Shown here in pieces: positions 54,456 to 63,761 of a stretch of 64,000 bases of DNA. Location: assembly GCF_002918555.1 (NCBI RefSeq), contig NZ_PQMB01000006.1, forward strand, positions 178,759-242,758, in the 5' to 3' direction. The stretch comes from Citrobacter amalonaticus (GTDB lineage Bacteria > Pseudomonadota > Gammaproteobacteria > Enterobacterales > Enterobacteriaceae). A program made the translations under genes and the position numbers. Under the pieces are notes generated by a model. It was given only the letters and a program-made list of their open reading frames with translations. It was not told the origin of the DNA and searched no databases. The first letter of the stretch is position 1; each line of letters opens with the position of its first letter.

Positions 54456-56396
54456 ATGGTCTGGTATCCGTCACGTATTTCAACGCGTTTAACCATTGGG
54501 GGAATCGCACTGCTTGCCGTGACGACTGTGGTTATCGTCGTCATTATGCTCTGGCGCGGACAGCCGCGCGTTGTCGAAGTCAATACTGCGCTGATAGAGG
54601 AGACCGGCCATGGCCTGACGCGCCAGCTCAGCACTGTGCTCTCGCGCATTGAGGGAGAAACTATCAGCCTTTCGAGACTCGCAGAAGTGCTGCCGAATGA
54701 AGAAACACTTTATCGCAATGTGGTTCCCCATCTGATTGGGGAAAATAACGATTCCATTATTACGGGCGGAGGAATTTGGCCAGAGCCGGGGGCATTCACT
54801 CCAGGTACCGAACGCCGGAGCTTTTTCTGGGCGCGAAGTGCAGGGGGAAAACTGAGTTATTCTGATGAATACAATGCGCCAGGCGGAAGCGGATACCATA
54901 ACGAAAGCTGGTATCAAAGCGCGAAAGGACAGTCAAAGGACGCCTGCGTCTGGTCTGATGTTTACCAGGATACCATTTCCGGGGTTAACATGGTGACCTG
55001 TAGCATTCCATATCAGCAGGCAGGCCGGTTTGCTGGTGTTGCCACCACCGATATTCGCCTGGATAACGTCGCCACCTTCATGCAAGAGCAGGGCAATCGC
55101 ACTGGCGGTTACGCTTTTGTGATCGATAAACAAGGACAAATTCTCTACTTCCCGCAGGCTGATCAGACACAATACAAAACCTTCGGCGAACTGGTTAACG
55201 CATCGGCATGGCTTATGCCAGTGGCTGAAAGGTTGAAAACGTTACGGGCATCCGGAACGGATGTGCCTGCCGTCGCCCTCAAAGAGGATGGCGTATTGAA
55301 AACCGCTGCGCAGGTGATGCTGTTTCCAATGGCTGACACCGGCTGGGTTGTTGGATTGGTCACTCCGGAATCGCGCATTACCGGGCTGGCTAAAGTGATG
55401 ATGAAGGATGTCCTTGAAATTTTAATCCCCATTATGACCGTTTTACTGCTCGGATCGTGGCTGGTGGTCCGTCGGCTTATTGCGCGTCTGGACGATACGC
55501 GCCGTGCGCTGGATGACATTGCGCAGGGCGAAGGCGATCTGACCCGCCGTCTTGAAGTTCGCGGTAAGGATGAAATCTCAGCGATTGCAGAGGCTTTCAA
55601 CCTTTTCGTCGATAAAATCGCCGCGATTTTGCTCACTGTGCGCAGCAGCAGCGTGGTTGTGGCCAATAACGCCGTCAGCCTGGCGGACAGCAATACCGAA
55701 CTGTCTTCACGCGTGACGCAGCAGGCCGCAGCACTTGAAGAGAGCGCGGCCGCCATGGAGCAGCTCAATGCCACCGTTCATCAGAACACCAGTAATACGC
55801 AACTGGCGGATGATCTTTCTGAACGCACGGCGCAAACCGCCAACCACTGCGGCACGGCGATGCAAGGGGTGATTTCCACAATGGATAATGTCAGCGCATC
55901 TTCAGGCAGAATGGTTGAAATTGTGTCGGTGATTGACAGCATTGCGTTCCAGACCAATATTCTGGCGCTGAATGCGGCGGTTGAAGCCGCACGAGCCGGA
56001 GACGCGGGACGTGGCTTTGCCGTCGTGGCCTCAGAAGTGAGAACACTGGCGCAGCGCAGCGCTACCGCAGCTCAGGAGATTAAAACGCTCATTGATGAAT
56101 CTGTTTCTCAGGTTGAGAGCGGCAGCACGCAGATCCACGATGCAGGAGATCGCCTGGAAGAACTGGTAAGTAACGTACGTCAGGTTCGACAACTGATGGG
56201 CGAAATCCGTATCGCAGGAGAAGAGCAACGCAGGGGCGTCTCTGAAGTGACGCTGGCGGTCACAGAGATGGACAGCACCGTGCAGCAGAACGCCTCGCTG
56301 ATTGACGATGCGGCAGCGCGGACCCAGGCACTGAAAGCGGAGTCGGAACATCTGGCGGAGATGGTTTCTTCGTTCAAACTCTCCCAAACTGTCTGA
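54456..56396 (+). CDS. Methyl-accepting chemotaxis protein
   Basis: A 646-residue chemoreceptor: N-terminal membrane span ([17 protein letters not shown]), a ~290-residue periplasmic sensor of dCache type ([48 protein letters not shown]), a second span ([19 protein letters not shown]), HAMP and the signalling domain with the conserved tip [20 protein letters not shown]. No C-terminal NWETF pentapeptide for CheR/CheB is present, so adaptation may rely on other receptors. The ligand is not known; dCache often binds amino acids or organic acids. A sigma-28 promoter lies just upstream. GGGAATTAT precedes the ATG. Confidence 0.92.
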   Translation: MVWYPSRISTRLTIGGIALLAVTTVVIVVIMLWRGQPRVVEVNTALIEETGHGLTRQLSTVLSRIEGETISLSRLAEVLPNEETLYRNVVPHLIGENNDSIITGGGIWPEPGAFTPGTERRSFFWARSAGGKLSYSDEYNAPGGSGYHNESWYQSAKGQSKDACVWSDVYQDTISGVNMVTCSIPYQQAGRFAGVATTDIRLDNVATFMQEQGNRTGGYAFVIDKQGQILYFPQADQTQYKTFGELVNASAWLMPVAERLKTLRASGTDVPAVALKEDGVLKTAAQVMLFPMADTGWVVGLVTPESRITGLAKVMMKDVLEILIPIMTVLLLGSWLVVRRLIARLDDTRRALDDIAQGEGDLTRRLEVRGKDEISAIAEAFNLFVDKIAAILLTVRSSSVVVANNAVSLADSNTELSSRVTQQAAALEESAAAMEQLNATVHQNTSNTQLADDLSERTAQTANHCGTAMQGVISTMDNVSASSGRMVEIVSVIDSIAFQTNILALNAAVEAARAGDAGRGFAVVASEVRTLAQRSATAAQEIKTLIDESVSQVESGSTQIHDAGDRLEELVSNVRQVRQLMGEIRIAGEEQRRGVSEVTLAVTEMDSTVQQNASLIDDAAARTQALKAESEHLAEMVSSFKLSQTV

Positions 56397-56402
56397 CGAA
56401 TA

Positions 56403-56425
56403 AACGCCCGCGATCGGCGGGCGTT
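56403..56425 (+). terminator. Hairpin terminator of the chemoreceptor gene
   Basis: AACGCCCGC and GCGGGCGTT form a 9-bp stem with a GATCG loop followed by CTTCC. The T-run is weak but the position fits. Confidence 0.75.
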
Positions 56426-56678
56426 CTTCCGGTGTCAGGTTTTTAATCACAGGGTGCTGGCCAGCCAGACAAATTCGCGCGCTATATCCCTTCTGTTATC
56501 CATATCCTGTGCGCACTGAATAACAACTTCTTTTTTCCTCCGCTGTTTCGTTAACAATTTTTCATTCCACTCACTTCAATGCCAAAACAGAAAATACTTG
56601 GTATCGGAACAAAATCGCGCTATAGATATACAAATCGTATTAAATTATACATTATGTATTATTAAAAGGAGAACAACC

Positions 56679-57077
56679 GTGCCGGATAACCTTATCTGTA
56701 CCAACGCGTCCGTCCTCGGCGAGCCTGCGGGACATTACTCGCACACCTGTACTGCGGGTGGCTTTGTGTTTATTTCCGGTCAGCTCCCGGTAACCTCATC
56801 GGGAGAAAACGATCCCAGTACTCCCTTTGACGAGCAGGTCAGGCGCGTCCTCGCCAATCTGGATGCCTGCCTTGAGAGTGCCAACACCGATCGTTCTTCA
56901 CTGGTATCAATCAGAATTTACATTACCGATATCGCCCAGTGGCCGACCTTCAACCAAATCTACGCACAGTGGCTGGGAGATCATAAACCTGCCCGTATCG
57001 TTGCCGGTGTTGATGCGCTTCACTACGGTTTTGCCGTCGAAGTGGAAGCCGTTGCGCTTGCCCGCTCAATTTCCTGA
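56679..57077 (+). CDS. RidA-family enamine/imine deaminase
   Basis: A 132-residue RidA/YjgF protein starting at GTG (56679) with AAAAGGAGAACAACC in front; the family motif of the N-terminus (GHYSHTCTAGGFVFISGQLP) and the C-terminal PARIVAGVDALHYGFAVEVEA are intact, though the arginine and glutamate of the typical VEVEA are shared. RidA hydrolyses reactive 2-aminoacrylate or imines released by PLP lyases. It precedes a PLP ammonia-lyase by 17 bp, and the regulator follows, so it likely clears that enzyme's product. The GTG start gives the usual length; longer frames would add unrelated residues. Confidence 0.9.
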   Translation: MPDNLICTNASVLGEPAGHYSHTCTAGGFVFISGQLPVTSSGENDPSTPFDEQVRRVLANLDACLESANTDRSSLVSIRIYITDIAQWPTFNQIYAQWLGDHKPARIVAGVDALHYGFAVEVEAVALARSIS

Positions 57078-57094
57078 TTAACCCGGAGTTAGCT

Positions 57095-58063
57095 ATGACC
57101 ATTCTGCAATTACCTGGCTGGGCCGACGTGGCCGCAGCAGCACAACGCATTGAAGGATATGCCCACCGCACGCCGGTGATGACCTCCCGGACCGTAAATG
57201 AGGCCTTCGCAGCGGATGTTTTTTTCAAATGTGAAAATTTCCAGCGGATGGGGGCATTTAAATTTCGCGGGGCGATGAATGCGTTAAGCCAGTTTAGCCC
57301 TGAGCAGCGCGCTGCTGGCGTGGTGACCTTTTCATCCGGCAATCATGCCCAGGCGATTGCGCTGGCCGCGAAATTATTAGACATTCCGGCGACAATTATC
57401 ATGCCCCATGACGCGCCAGCGGCAAAGGTCGCCGCCACACGGGGTTATGGTGGTAACGTGGTGGTTTACGATCGCTACACCGAAGATCGCGAACACATTG
57501 GGCGTGAGCTGGCAGAAAAACATCGCTTAACGCTTATCCCGCCATACGATCACCCGCACGTTATTGCCGGACAGGGCACGGCAGCCAAAGAGTTAATTGA
57601 CGAGGTGGGTGCCCTGGACGTCCTGTTTGTATGCCTGGGCGGAGGCGGTTTGCTTTCCGGTTCAGCACTGGCCGCACGTCATCTGGCTCCCGAGTGCGAA
57701 ATCTATGGCGTAGAGCCTGAAGCGGGTAATGACGGGCAACAATCGTTCCGCACGGGGCAGATTGTTCATATCGATACGCCAAAAACCATTGCTGATGGTG
57801 CGCAGACTCAGCATCTTGGCCAGTATACCTTTCCACTGATTCAGCAGAATGTGGACGACATTCTTACCGTAGCGGATGATGAGCTGATCGCATCAATGAA
57901 GTTTCTCGCGGAGCGAATGAAAATAGTTGTTGAGCCCACAGGTTGTTTAGGCTTCGCCGCGGCGAGAGCCAGAAAGGAGAGCCTGCAAGGTAAGAAAGTC
58001 GGCATTATCATCAGTGGGGGAAATGTTGATATCAGCCGTTACGCAGAGTTTATTGCCAGCTAA
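57095..58063 (+). CDS. PLP-dependent ammonia-lyase (threonine/serine dehydratase or threo-3-hydroxyaspartate type)
   Basis: A 322-residue fold-type II PLP enzyme: catalytic lysine K56 in GAFKFRGA, the SSGNHAQA block, the phosphate-binding GGGGLLSG (about 188-195), and the C-terminal SGGN. The length and the MPHDAPAAK motif fit serine racemase/threo-3-hydroxy-L-aspartate ammonia-lyase enzymes rather than biosynthetic IlvA with its regulatory domain, which is missing. It probably deaminates hydroxy amino acids to keto acids, with imine clearing by RidA upstream. Substrate not established. Confidence 0.87.
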   Translation: MTILQLPGWADVAAAAQRIEGYAHRTPVMTSRTVNEAFAADVFFKCENFQRMGAFKFRGAMNALSQFSPEQRAAGVVTFSSGNHAQAIALAAKLLDIPATIIMPHDAPAAKVAATRGYGGNVVVYDRYTEDREHIGRELAEKHRLTLIPPYDHPHVIAGQGTAAKELIDEVGALDVLFVCLGGGGLLSGSALAARHLAPECEIYGVEPEAGNDGQQSFRTGQIVHIDTPKTIADGAQTQHLGQYTFPLIQQNVDDILTVADDELIASMKFLAERMKIVVEPTGCLGFAAARARKESLQGKKVGIIISGGNVDISRYAEFIAS

Positions 58064-58136
58064 GCGAGCCGGTAGCTGGCAGCAGCGCGGCTTTTTCTTT
58101 AGACTGCGTCGGAATTAGCACCATTCGCGGGAGATC

Positions 58137-58766
58137 ATGATGTCAAATAACGAAGATAATTCACTGCTTAACCAGCTGGACACCCTTGCCAAAGGGATCA
58201 GTGAAACCTTTTCCCCCTTCTGCGAAGTTGTGGTGCACGATCTTAAAAATCCTGAACATGCCATTCTCGCGATCCATAATAATTTATCCGGCAGAAAAGC
58301 AGGGCAGCCAGCTACCGAACTGGGGCTGGCGCGCATTGCGTCTTCAGATTTCCCTAATATTATTGCCAACTATGGCAATCAGTTCGCCGATGGTCGTCCG
58401 GTGAAAAGCACGTCTATCGGAATTAAGGATAGTGAAGGGAAATACGTCGCCGCGCTGTGCCTGAATGTTGATATGACACTCTTTCGGGGAATGCAGAGTG
58501 CGCTAGCGCGTTTCACTGAAACGGGAAGTAGTCCTGTACCTGAACGTCTGGAACCCACCGGAACGGAGGCAATCCGTCAACGAATAGACAGCTATGCGGC
58601 AACCCGGGCGACCACGGCCAGGGCATTGAATGCGGAGGACAGAAAAGCACTGATTCAGGCGTTACGCAAAGATGGACTGCTTGAGGTAAAAAAATCAATG
58701 GATACTATTGCCCAGCATTTGGGAATATCCCGTGCAACAGCTTATCTCTATGCACGACAGGTTTAA
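58137..58766 (+). CDS. DauR/YheO-type transcriptional regulator
   Basis: A 209-residue regulator with an N-terminal YheO-like PAS domain (about 20-125; FCEVVVHDLKNPEHAILAIH) and a C-terminal helix-turn-helix (MDTIAQHLGISRATAYLYAR). This is the layout of DauR, the repressor of D-arginine catabolism genes in Pseudomonas, and of E. coli YheO. It follows the lyase gene with a 73-bp spacer, so it likely controls the RidA-lyase operon in response to the amino acid. Two adjacent ATGs are possible starts (58137 or 58140). Confidence 0.87.
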   Translation: MMSNNEDNSLLNQLDTLAKGISETFSPFCEVVVHDLKNPEHAILAIHNNLSGRKAGQPATELGLARIASSDFPNIIANYGNQFADGRPVKSTSIGIKDSEGKYVAALCLNVDMTLFRGMQSALARFTETGSSPVPERLEPTGTEAIRQRIDSYAATRATTARALNAEDRKALIQALRKDGLLEVKKSMDTIAQHLGISRATAYLYARQV

Positions 58767-58799
58767 ATAAACGAGCTGAGATTGAGTCAGCTCGTTTAT
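58767..58799. terminator. Bidirectional terminator between DauR-like gene and ariR
   Basis: A 13-bp perfect stem ATAAACGAGCTGA (58767-58779) and TCAGCTCGTTTAT (58787-58799) with 7-base loop, flanked by A/T-rich sequence on both sides. It ends the operon to its left and the ariR transcript from the right. Confidence 0.9.
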
Positions 58800-58825
58800 A
58801 TAAAAACACACAGTCCTGTGATGAA

Positions 58826-59104
58826 TTAAATATCATCCATGGTATAACCAACCACAATTTCAAGTGTTTTTCTGATGACATCAGCAGTGACGATATCGTC
58901 AGTTCTCTCAAGAGTACCGATAAGCCATAAAATAATGGCTTTATTGCTGATGTGTCCATCCGAGGCAAGAATACTGGCGATCGCTGTCTCTAAAATCGCT
59001 GACTCGTCAACCAGTCTGTCGCTGGCCTGGCGAAAGAATTCAGACATTGCGGAATCCGGTAGTGCAGCGTAAAAATCAGGTTGTTTAAGCATAACTTGTC
59101 TCAT
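58826..59104 (-). CDS. ariR: AriR/YmgB-like connector protein
   Basis: A 92-residue helical protein of the YcgZ/YmgA/AriR family (DESAILETAIASILASDGHI; ADVIRKTLEIVVGYTMDDI). In E. coli these small proteins are made from the BluR-controlled operon and act on the Rcs system, influencing biofilm and acid resistance. Third gene of the operon, 37 bp after the ymgA-like gene. The K-12 fourth gene, ymgC, is not present. Confidence 0.8.
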   Translation of the reverse strand: MRQVMLKQPDFYAALPDSAMSEFFRQASDRLVDESAILETAIASILASDGHISNKAIILWLIGTLERTDDIVTADVIRKTLEIVVGYTMDDI

Positions 59105-59141
59105 GGTTTTTTACCTATAATGTTAATGGAGCTGTGTGTAG

Positions 59142-59447
59142 TCAGTGTATTTTTTTCATACCTTGTTGCTGACGAGCGCCAAATAACGGCAGAACATTTC
59201 CTGTGGTTCCATTTTTACTTATCGCTTTTTTGCGCTCAGCTTTATCGCGCTCGGATAACATTGTCTTAATCTCCGTAATAATACTTTTGATGGCTGCACG
59301 TCGATGTGGGTCGCTTTCAATAGTTTCCATATTACTTAGTTCGACGATCAGGGCTTTATTATTGACAGGTCCCTTCCTCTTGAGGAGAGAGAATACGGCT
59401 TCACCAATAATCCCATCCGTCAGTTTTTCGAATTCACTTCTGTTCAT
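59142..59447 (-). CDS. ymgA: YmgA-like connector protein
   Basis: A 101-residue member of the same small-protein family as AriR and YcgZ (NRSEFEKLTDGIIGEAVFSL, DPHRRAAIKSIITEIKTMLS). The C-terminal ~30 residues are basic and look like an extra tail. Second gene of the BluR-type operon. Assignment to YmgA rests on order and weak similarity; sequences of these small proteins diverge fast. Confidence 0.7.
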   Translation of the reverse strand: MNRSEFEKLTDGIIGEAVFSLLKRKGPVNNKALIVELSNMETIESDPHRRAAIKSIITEIKTMLSERDKAERKKAISKNGTTGNVLPLFGARQQQGMKKIH

Positions 59448-59500
59448 AACTGCATCTCTTTTTACCAGCCTTCAGAAACGAAAGCAGGTTACTCATGTCA

Positions 59501-59740
59501 CTAACGATCAAAGAGCAGACCAAGCAGGGTGTGATAGTGGCTTTCCTCTTCAGGTCCGGAAGCCATTTCTATCCGGTTCAGTAACTTTGTACACAGCGCT
59601 TTTCTGTTGAGATTTTTACCATCATTAAGGATCTCAACAACAATTTGCCCAAGCGTTTCCTGCTGTGTTGGCAGTGTCGCTTTATTAAAGTACTGGGAAA
59701 TCGCATTTGCTGAATTTGATACGTAACCGTTCTGCTGCAT
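59501..59740 (-). CDS. ycgZ: YcgZ-like connector protein
   Basis: A 79-residue protein of the YcgZ/YmgA/AriR family, with QETLGQIVVEILNDGKNLNR and EESHYHTLLGLLFDR. In E. coli YcgZ feeds into RcsC signalling and changes colanic acid and biofilm matrix. First gene of the operon, divergent from bluF across a ~330-bp region with TGTACA boxes. AACGGGAGTAACAA precedes the ATG. Confidence 0.8.
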   Translation of the reverse strand: MQQNGYVSNSANAISQYFNKATLPTQQETLGQIVVEILNDGKNLNRKALCTKLLNRIEMASGPEEESHYHTLLGLLFDR

Positions 59741-60070
59741 TTGTTACTCCCGTTATTTAACAATTATCAAACTTGTTATTTAAGTTATACAAACATAGCA
59801 AAACTGTACACAGAAAGTGTATATGAAGATATTCTAATTTTTAACCATTTGTGCTAATTGTTTTATATCAATTAGTTATGTGATTTTTGCAAGCATGTGG
59901 CACAATATATTCTTGTACAGGTATTCGTGACAAGATGTTAACCATGTACATCAAGCAGTACACACACATTGCCTTTGTGAATGTGATGTTATTAAAAAGT
60001 AAGCAGTTACGAGACGTTAGTCGTCGGATCTGGTAGTCTTATGGCTCATCCCCCTGATGCCGGAAAGAAC
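59741..60070. promoter_or_regulatory. Divergent control region ycgZ / bluF with TGTACA boxes
   Basis: No gene. A/T-rich, with TGTACA at 59805-59810, 59914-59919 and 59945-59950. The same hexamer recurs three times upstream of bluR (61318-61359). BluR, a MerR-type repressor, controls ycgZ-ymgA-ariR in E. coli, so these may be its sites. Confidence 0.6.
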
Positions 60071-61297
60071 ATGCTCACCACAGTCATCTACCGCAGCCAT
60101 ATTTGCGACAACGTGCCGTTTGAGTTGCTTAGTCGTATGGTTGCTACCGCAAGTCAAAAAAATGAACAAGCCAATGTGACGGGAATTCTGCTTTTTAATG
60201 GCAACCATTTTTTCCAGCTACTGGAAGGGCCGGAAGAGGGGGTTAATCATATTTATCAATGTATCTGTGAAGATGAGCGTCATTACAATATTGTGGAGCT
60301 ATTGCGTGATTACGCCCCTGCACGACGGTTCGGCAAATCAGGAATGGAACTCTTTGATCTGAGAGCGCATAACAGGGATGAAGTGCTTCAGACCGTTCTC
60401 GACAAAGGGACCTCTAAATACCAGTTAACCTACAACGACCGGGCGCTCCAGTTCTTTCGCACATTTGTGGAAGCGACAGAAAAAGAGAACTATTTTGAAA
60501 TCCCGTCCGCCAGTACCTGGGAATTTATACCCGATACAGGTGGGCTTTATAAAAAAAGTATCGCTCCAGCAACAACGGCCGAGTGCAGTTTCGCCTTCCA
60601 GCCCATCGTCGATCCTTTTGCCCGTGAAATCGTTTCGCTTGAAGCATTAATCAGAACGCGTGAAGGGTATCCGGCCCAGTCCTGGTTCGAAGGTATTTTG
60701 GGCAGCGATATCTATGAAGCTGACCTCAAAAGTAAAAATGTTGCTTTTGCGATGGCATCCGCACTGGGTCTGAAAACGCAAAGCCTGTCGGTAAACCTGC
60801 TGCCAATGACGCTGGTGAATATCCCCAATGCGGTTGAGATTCTTTTGCAGCAAATCGAAGAGAATGGCCTGGTTCCAGAACAAATTACCGTAGAGTTTAG
60901 CGAGAGTGAGGTTATCTCCCGGTTTGATGATTTCTCCGGCGCGCTCCGGTTACTGAAAAGCTCAGGGATAAGCGTGGCCATTGATCATTTCGGTGCCGGA
61001 TTTGCTGGTCTTTTGCTGCTGGCACAATTTCAGCCAGACCGGATTAAAATTAACCGCGAGCTGGTGAAGGATGTGCATAAGAGTGGTCCCCGGCAGGCAA
61101 TTATCCAGGCAATCGTCAAATGTTGTACTTCTCTTGAAATCGCTATTTCAGCCGTCGGCGTGGAAAAGCCGGAGGAGTGGATGTGGCTCGAATCTGCGGG
61201 GATTTCACAGTTCCAGGGGCATTTGTTTGCCAAACCTTGTCCTGGCGGCGTCTCAGCTGTGGCATGGCCGGAGAAGCGAACAGATTTTAACCTGTGA
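60071..61297 (+). CDS. bluF: BluF, BLUF-EAL blue-light sensing anti-repressor
   Basis: A 408-residue protein with an N-terminal BLUF domain (~1-95; LTTVIYRSHICDNVP, VTGILLFNGNHFFQLLEGPE) that binds FAD, and a C-terminal EAL domain. The signature Glu of EAL is present (E191 in SLEALIRTREG), but the usual DD motif is DH (AIDHFGAGFAG), so like E. coli BluF it is probably not a working c-di-GMP phosphodiesterase. Light makes it bind BluR and lift repression. I use the ATG at 60071, not the in-frame one at 60041. Confidence 0.92.
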   Translation: MLTTVIYRSHICDNVPFELLSRMVATASQKNEQANVTGILLFNGNHFFQLLEGPEEGVNHIYQCICEDERHYNIVELLRDYAPARRFGKSGMELFDLRAHNRDEVLQTVLDKGTSKYQLTYNDRALQFFRTFVEATEKENYFEIPSASTWEFIPDTGGLYKKSIAPATTAECSFAFQPIVDPFAREIVSLEALIRTREGYPAQSWFEGILGSDIYEADLKSKNVAFAMASALGLKTQSLSVNLLPMTLVNIPNAVEILLQQIEENGLVPEQITVEFSESEVISRFDDFSGALRLLKSSGISVAIDHFGAGFAGLLLLAQFQPDRIKINRELVKDVHKSGPRQAIIQAIVKCCTSLEIAISAVGVEKPEEWMWLESAGISQFQGHLFAKPCPGGVSAVAWPEKRTDFNL

Positions 61298-61317
61298 ATG
61301 AAGACAGAAAGTGGAAA

Positions 61318-61359
61318 TTGTACAATTTGTTACTTGTACAGAAAAAATAAATTTGTACA
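61318..61359. promoter_or_regulatory. Triple TTGTACA direct repeats upstream of bluR
   Basis: TTGTACAA (61318-61325), TTGTACA (61334-61340) and TTGTACA (61353-61359) spaced 16 and 19 bases, between bluF and bluR. The repeats share the TGTACA core with the ycgZ/bluF region, suggesting a common regulator, probably BluR. Confidence 0.6.
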
Positions 61360-61417
61360 GTGTAAGAGCATTGGTTAACTTATAAAGGCACGCGTTGTCT
61401 TCATAGCGAGGGAATTT

Positions 61418-62149
61418 ATGCCTTTTTACACTATTGGTGATGTTGCCGAAAGATGCGGTATCAACCCCGTCACACTGCGTGCCTGGCAACGGCGCTATGG
61501 TTTATTAAAACCACAGCGCAGTGAAGGCGGACATCGTCAGTTTGATGAAGATGACATCAAGCGGATTGAAGAGATCAAGCGGTGGATAAAAAGCGGCGTT
61601 CCTGTCGGTAAGGTTAAAGCTTTACTGGAGGAGAACGAAATGGCACAGCATGATGGCTGGCTCTCTCTGCAGGAGGAGATGCTGTCGATGCTGCGACGCG
61701 CCAGTGCGGAAAATCTTCGCATTCGGGTCGTCGAATTTGGTGAGCGCTTTGCGGTTGATGACATTATTGATCATATCTTTGTGCCCGTTCGGCAACGACT
61801 AGGTCTGGAGCAGACGACGGCGCGTATCATGTCGAGTCTGCTTGATGGGGTGCTTATCGAACATGCCGTGATGTGCCTGAACGCATGCCGGAGTAATGCA
61901 GACAACAAGGAAGCGTTGCTTCTGTCCTGGGAGTGTGAGGACAGGGCGCGTCTTTGGCTGGAGGCGTGGCGTTTAGCACAGCAGCAATGGAACATTCATG
62001 TTTTAGCTGAGCCGCTCGATAATCCACGCCCTGAAATGTTCCCGGGCCAGCAGATTTTTGTCTGGACAGGGAAAAGCCCTTCGAAGCGCCAGCTGGAGCA
62101 GTTGGCGCTCTGGCGAGAGCAGGGCTATCCCATCTCATTACACCATTAA
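61418..62149 (+). CDS. bluR: BluR, MerR-type repressor
   Basis: A 243-residue regulator with an N-terminal MerR helix-turn-helix ([20 protein letters not shown], then [20 protein letters not shown]) and a C-terminal helical B12-binding-like domain without the cobalamin motif. It matches E. coli BluR (YcgE), which represses ycgZ-ymgA-ariR until BluF binds it in blue light. It is preceded by TGTACA repeats. Its stop overlaps the end of convergent digH by 2 bases. Confidence 0.92.
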   Translation: MPFYTIGDVAERCGINPVTLRAWQRRYGLLKPQRSEGGHRQFDEDDIKRIEEIKRWIKSGVPVGKVKALLEENEMAQHDGWLSLQEEMLSMLRRASAENLRIRVVEFGERFAVDDIIDHIFVPVRQRLGLEQTTARIMSSLLDGVLIEHAVMCLNACRSNADNKEALLLSWECEDRARLWLEAWRLAQQQWNIHVLAEPLDNPRPEMFPGQQIFVWTGKSPSKRQLEQLALWREQGYPISLHH

Positions 62150-63495
62150 TTGTTCACATACTTCTGGCCGACGTTATTTCCATTTGCCCAACGGTTTTTG
62201 AGATAGTCCACCGCCTGCCGGGTACGAGGCTCGTTGAGATTGTTTTCTCTGAACAAAATAGTCCCGTTTATCTGCGGTAACGATTCATTTAAATCGAGCT
62301 GTTTCTTGAGTTCGGCGACACCACCATTGATCGCCCAGTCAGGTTCCAGCCTGGACGGTTCACCCACTTTGTAGAGCGCCACGCCGATATAAAGGCGTGT
62401 TTTAGTCGGTTTGACCACATCCGCCCACCATTTTGCCAGTACATCGTAACGCGCAGCATCGCGAGAGAAGGGCCAGTAAATCTGCGGGGCGATGTAATCG
62501 AGCAATCCTTGCTGTACCCACTGTCGGGTATCGGCATAAGATTCATCATACGCTGCCGCGCCCCGCGTGTCGGATCCTGCGGGATCGTGCGAGCGGTTAC
62601 GCCACACACCGACCGGACTGACACCAAACGCCACATGTGGGTTTATCTTCTTGATTGTATGGGAAACCTGTTCAATCAGTTGCTGAGTATTATGTCGCCG
62701 CCAGTCGGCTTTTGAACTAAAACCCTGGCCGTATCTTCTGAACGTTGCGCTGTCATTCAGCGCTGAACCCGGAGATTCTGCATAGAAGTAATCATCAAAC
62801 TGGACGCCATCGACGGGATATCGCGTTACGACTTCAGCAACGATGCTGGTAATCCAGTCCCGAGCTTCAGGAATACCGGGGTCAAGCACAAAGCGATCGC
62901 CAGATATCCGGATCCAGTCACGGTGCAGCGTAAATACGCTGGCAGGTTGTAACGATACCGTGCGATTCAGTTCTGCGACAGTTGAAGGTTTTGTGTTAGT
63001 AGATACGCGATAAGGATTGAACCAGGCGTGAACCTTCATTCCGCGTTTATGGGCTTCATCCAGAATAAACTGGAGCGGGTCATATCCGGGTTCTTCACCA
63101 ATTTTGCCAGTCAGCATATCTGACCACGGTAAAATTTTGGATGGCCAAAGAGCGGTTCCATCAGGTTTTACCTGGAAAAAGACAGTGTTAATGCCAAGGC
63201 TTTGCAGGTGATCCAGCTTATTGGTCAGCGCGTTTTTCTGCATACTGACACGGGCTGATGCGCTACTGACATTGACAGAATTGACTGGCGGCCAGTCAAG
63301 GCGGGATACCGTTGCCAGCCAGACGCCGCGCATTGGCTCAGCGTGTTGCTGCTCAGCGGGCGTCAATGCCGGGGGCGTAACAAGGGATTTGGGAGGTTTA
63401 GACGTACAGCCAGCTATCAATAAAGTGATAGCGACAAACGCGCCTGATTTTTTCAACATTGCAGAAGTGCGATTGCTACGAAAGCAGATATCCAT
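62146..63495 (-). CDS. digH: DigH, divisome-localised glycosyl hydrolase lipoprotein
   Basis: A 449-residue lipoprotein with lipobox after a hydrophobic span ([13 protein letters not shown], acylated Cys near 28) and a GH10-like/DUF187 barrel ([59 protein letters not shown], then [20 protein letters not shown]). It matches E. coli DigH (YddW), which cleaves denuded peptidoglycan glycan strands at the septum. I use the ATG at 63495 rather than 63501. Confidence 0.93.
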   Translation of the reverse strand: MDICFRSNRTSAMLKKSGAFVAITLLIAGCTSKPPKSLVTPPALTPAEQQHAEPMRGVWLATVSRLDWPPVNSVNVSSASARVSMQKNALTNKLDHLQSLGINTVFFQVKPDGTALWPSKILPWSDMLTGKIGEEPGYDPLQFILDEAHKRGMKVHAWFNPYRVSTNTKPSTVAELNRTVSLQPASVFTLHRDWIRISGDRFVLDPGIPEARDWITSIVAEVVTRYPVDGVQFDDYFYAESPGSALNDSATFRRYGQGFSSKADWRRHNTQQLIEQVSHTIKKINPHVAFGVSPVGVWRNRSHDPAGSDTRGAAAYDESYADTRQWVQQGLLDYIAPQIYWPFSRDAARYDVLAKWWADVVKPTKTRLYIGVALYKVGEPSRLEPDWAINGGVAELKKQLDLNESLPQINGTILFRENNLNEPRTRQAVDYLKNRWANGNNVGQKYVNN

Positions 63496-63673
63496 ATACA
63501 CCAGTGGTATCAGTAGTCACTTGAGACAGACATTCTCGTATGATTCGAGCTTAAGTCAATATACCGATGAGGCTTGAGCTCCTGGTGTTGGAAAGAAAAG
63601 AGATGAGGGAAGGTCAGAGTAATGATTGATGCGGCCCAGGTGTGAATAAGAGCGTGGGTGCGCATTGAATTTG

Positions 63674-63701
63674 ATTTAACATAATATACATTATGCGCAC
63701 T
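63674..63701 (-). other. dif: dif site (XerCD chromosome-dimer resolution)
   Basis: Read on the minus strand from 63701 the XerC arm is AGTGCGCATAA, the central six bases TGTATA, and the XerD arm TTATGTTAAAT. This matches the E. coli dif site as I remember it in every base. It lies between digH and an IS3-family transposase remnant at the window edge. It marks the replication terminus; XerC and XerD act there under FtsK control. Confidence 0.95.
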
Positions 63702-63761
63702 GTTAGTGTAACTGCAATATTCTGATGTCACTTTTGGGGCTGCGGATGTTTTCCTGGACTG

